Part shown: positions 5,123 to 5,627 of the stretch, in pieces
How the letters are laid out: each line of letters begins with the position of its first letter
Numbering within the stretch: position 1 is the stretch's first letter
Assembly: GCA_964440155.1 (NCBI GenBank)
Contig: CAYTRH010000175.1
Location: forward strand, 1-5,627
Reading direction: 5' to 3'
Length of the DNA: 5,627 bases
DNA from: PFJX01 sp964440155
GTDB lineage: Bacteria; Pseudomonadota; Gammaproteobacteria; Burkholderiales; Thiobacillaceae
The notes under the pieces: model-generated
The model's input: only the letters and a program-made list of their open reading frames with translations
Database searches by the model: none
Told to the model about the DNA's origin: nothing
Made by a program: the position numbers and the translations under genes

Positions 5123-5627
5123 TCGCCGACGTAATGGATTTCAGTGCGCCGGTTCTGGCTCCAGGCTAGTTCGTTCTGGCCTTCCACCAGCGGCTTCTCC
5201 TCGCCGAACGATACCGCTTCCATGCGGCTCTCGGCCACGCCCAACAGATTGAGCGCACGCAAGACGCTCTCGGCGCGGCGTTGGCCGAGCGCCAGGTTGT
5301 ACTCGCGGCTGCCGCGTTCGTCGGTGTGGCCGTGCAGCACCACGGCGGCGCTCGGCTCCTGCTTCAGGTAGTTGGCGTGCGCTTCCAGCAGCGGCCGATA
5401 TTCGTCACGAATCGCGGCGCTGTCGAAATCGAAATGGATGCGACGTTGTGCCAGCGGGCCGGTGGGGTCGCGCGGGTCCAGCCGGACGGTGCTCACCCCG
5501 GGCGTGTCGGCCGCTGCGGGCGGGATGGTCTTGACTTCGGGGGCGTCGATGCCGCGCGTCTGCACGGCCGTGGTCGGCGCGGGGGCGCGCGGACCGTCGC
5601 CGGGCAACGTGCTGGCATCGACCTGTG
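5119..5627 (-). CDS. pal: Peptidoglycan-associated lipoprotein Pal, C-terminal part (5' end outside window)
   Basis: Outer-membrane lipoprotein of the Tol-Pal complex that grips peptidoglycan through an OmpA-type domain and interacts with TolB. The frame is open to the right edge, so the lipoprotein signal peptide and lipobox are not visible; the in-frame TTG at 5607 is an internal Leu codon. About 168 residues are seen. The first ~55 visible residues are a Pro/Ala/Thr-rich linker, longer than the equivalent tether in E. coli Pal. The OmpA-C domain starts around IHFDFDSAAI (visible residue ~63) and contains HGHTDERGSREYN near 98-110 and LALGQRRAESV, the family segment holding the diaminopimelate-binding Asp and Arg residues. 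It ends with SQNRRTEIHYVGE. TolB would be expected further upstream, outside the window. The stop overlaps the cpoB start by 4 nt. Confidence 0.94.
   Translation of the reverse strand, partial: QVDASTLPGDGPRAPAPTTAVQTRGIDAPEVKTIPPAAADTPGVSTVRLDPRDPTGPLAQRRIHFDFDSAAIRDEYRPLLEAHANYLKQEPSAAVVLHGHTDERGSREYNLALGQRRAESVLRALNLLGVAESRMEAVSFGEEKPLVEGQNELAWSQNRRTEIHYVGE

Noticed and set aside
5119..5607. pal as a complete gene starting at TTG 5607
   Set aside because: There is no lipoprotein signal after that TTG and the frame continues to the right edge; Pal needs an N-terminal lipobox.

Overview
The window looks like a chromosomal segment of a GC-rich gammaproteobacterium. The block pal-cpoB-queE-queC, read on the minus strand and followed at some distance by tRNA-Lys genes, resembles the arrangement around tol-pal in many gammaproteobacteria such as pseudomonads. 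The extra sulfur- and thiol-related genes are compatible with a sulfur-metabolising lineage, for example a Chromatiales-type relative. That placement is inference from gene content and order; the species cannot be read from the sequence.

Layout, left to right. Positions 1-754 (+) hold the 3' end of ahpF, the flavoprotein disulfide reductase that recharges AhpC peroxiredoxin. Positions 755-822 are a short convergent intergenic region with two hairpins; the right-hand one, read on the minus strand, is a good intrinsic terminator. Positions 823-978 (-) hold two tRNA-Lys genes 4 nt apart, anticodons UUU then CUU in transcription order, with a convincing promoter at 993-1022. Positions 1031-1678 (-) encode an exported TlpA/redoxin-type thioredoxin-fold protein with a CPLC active site. 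Positions 1741-2838 (-) encode a YeeE/YedE-family membrane protein (putative thiosulfate/sulfur-compound importer) with its own near-consensus promoter at 2878-2906. Positions 2931-4291 (-) are queE and queC, and positions 4328-5627 (-) are cpoB (ybgF) and the 3' part of pal.

How the genes work together. Pal and CpoB belong to the Tol-Pal envelope machinery that links outer-membrane constriction and septal peptidoglycan synthesis. QueE and QueC make the 7-deazaguanine precursor of tRNA queuosine. They follow cpoB on the same strand with small gaps or ATGA stop/start overlaps, so pal-cpoB-queE-queC is probably one transcriptional unit. The YeeE-like protein and the TlpA-like protein form a separate two-gene unit placed between queC and the tRNA-Lys genes. 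Together they suggest uptake or handling of a reduced sulfur compound plus periplasmic thiol-disulfide chemistry, but a functional link rests on adjacency only.

Nothing in the window indicates a mobile element, CRISPR array, defence system or other clearly undescribed system. The most interesting part is the yeeE-tlpA pair at 1031-2838.
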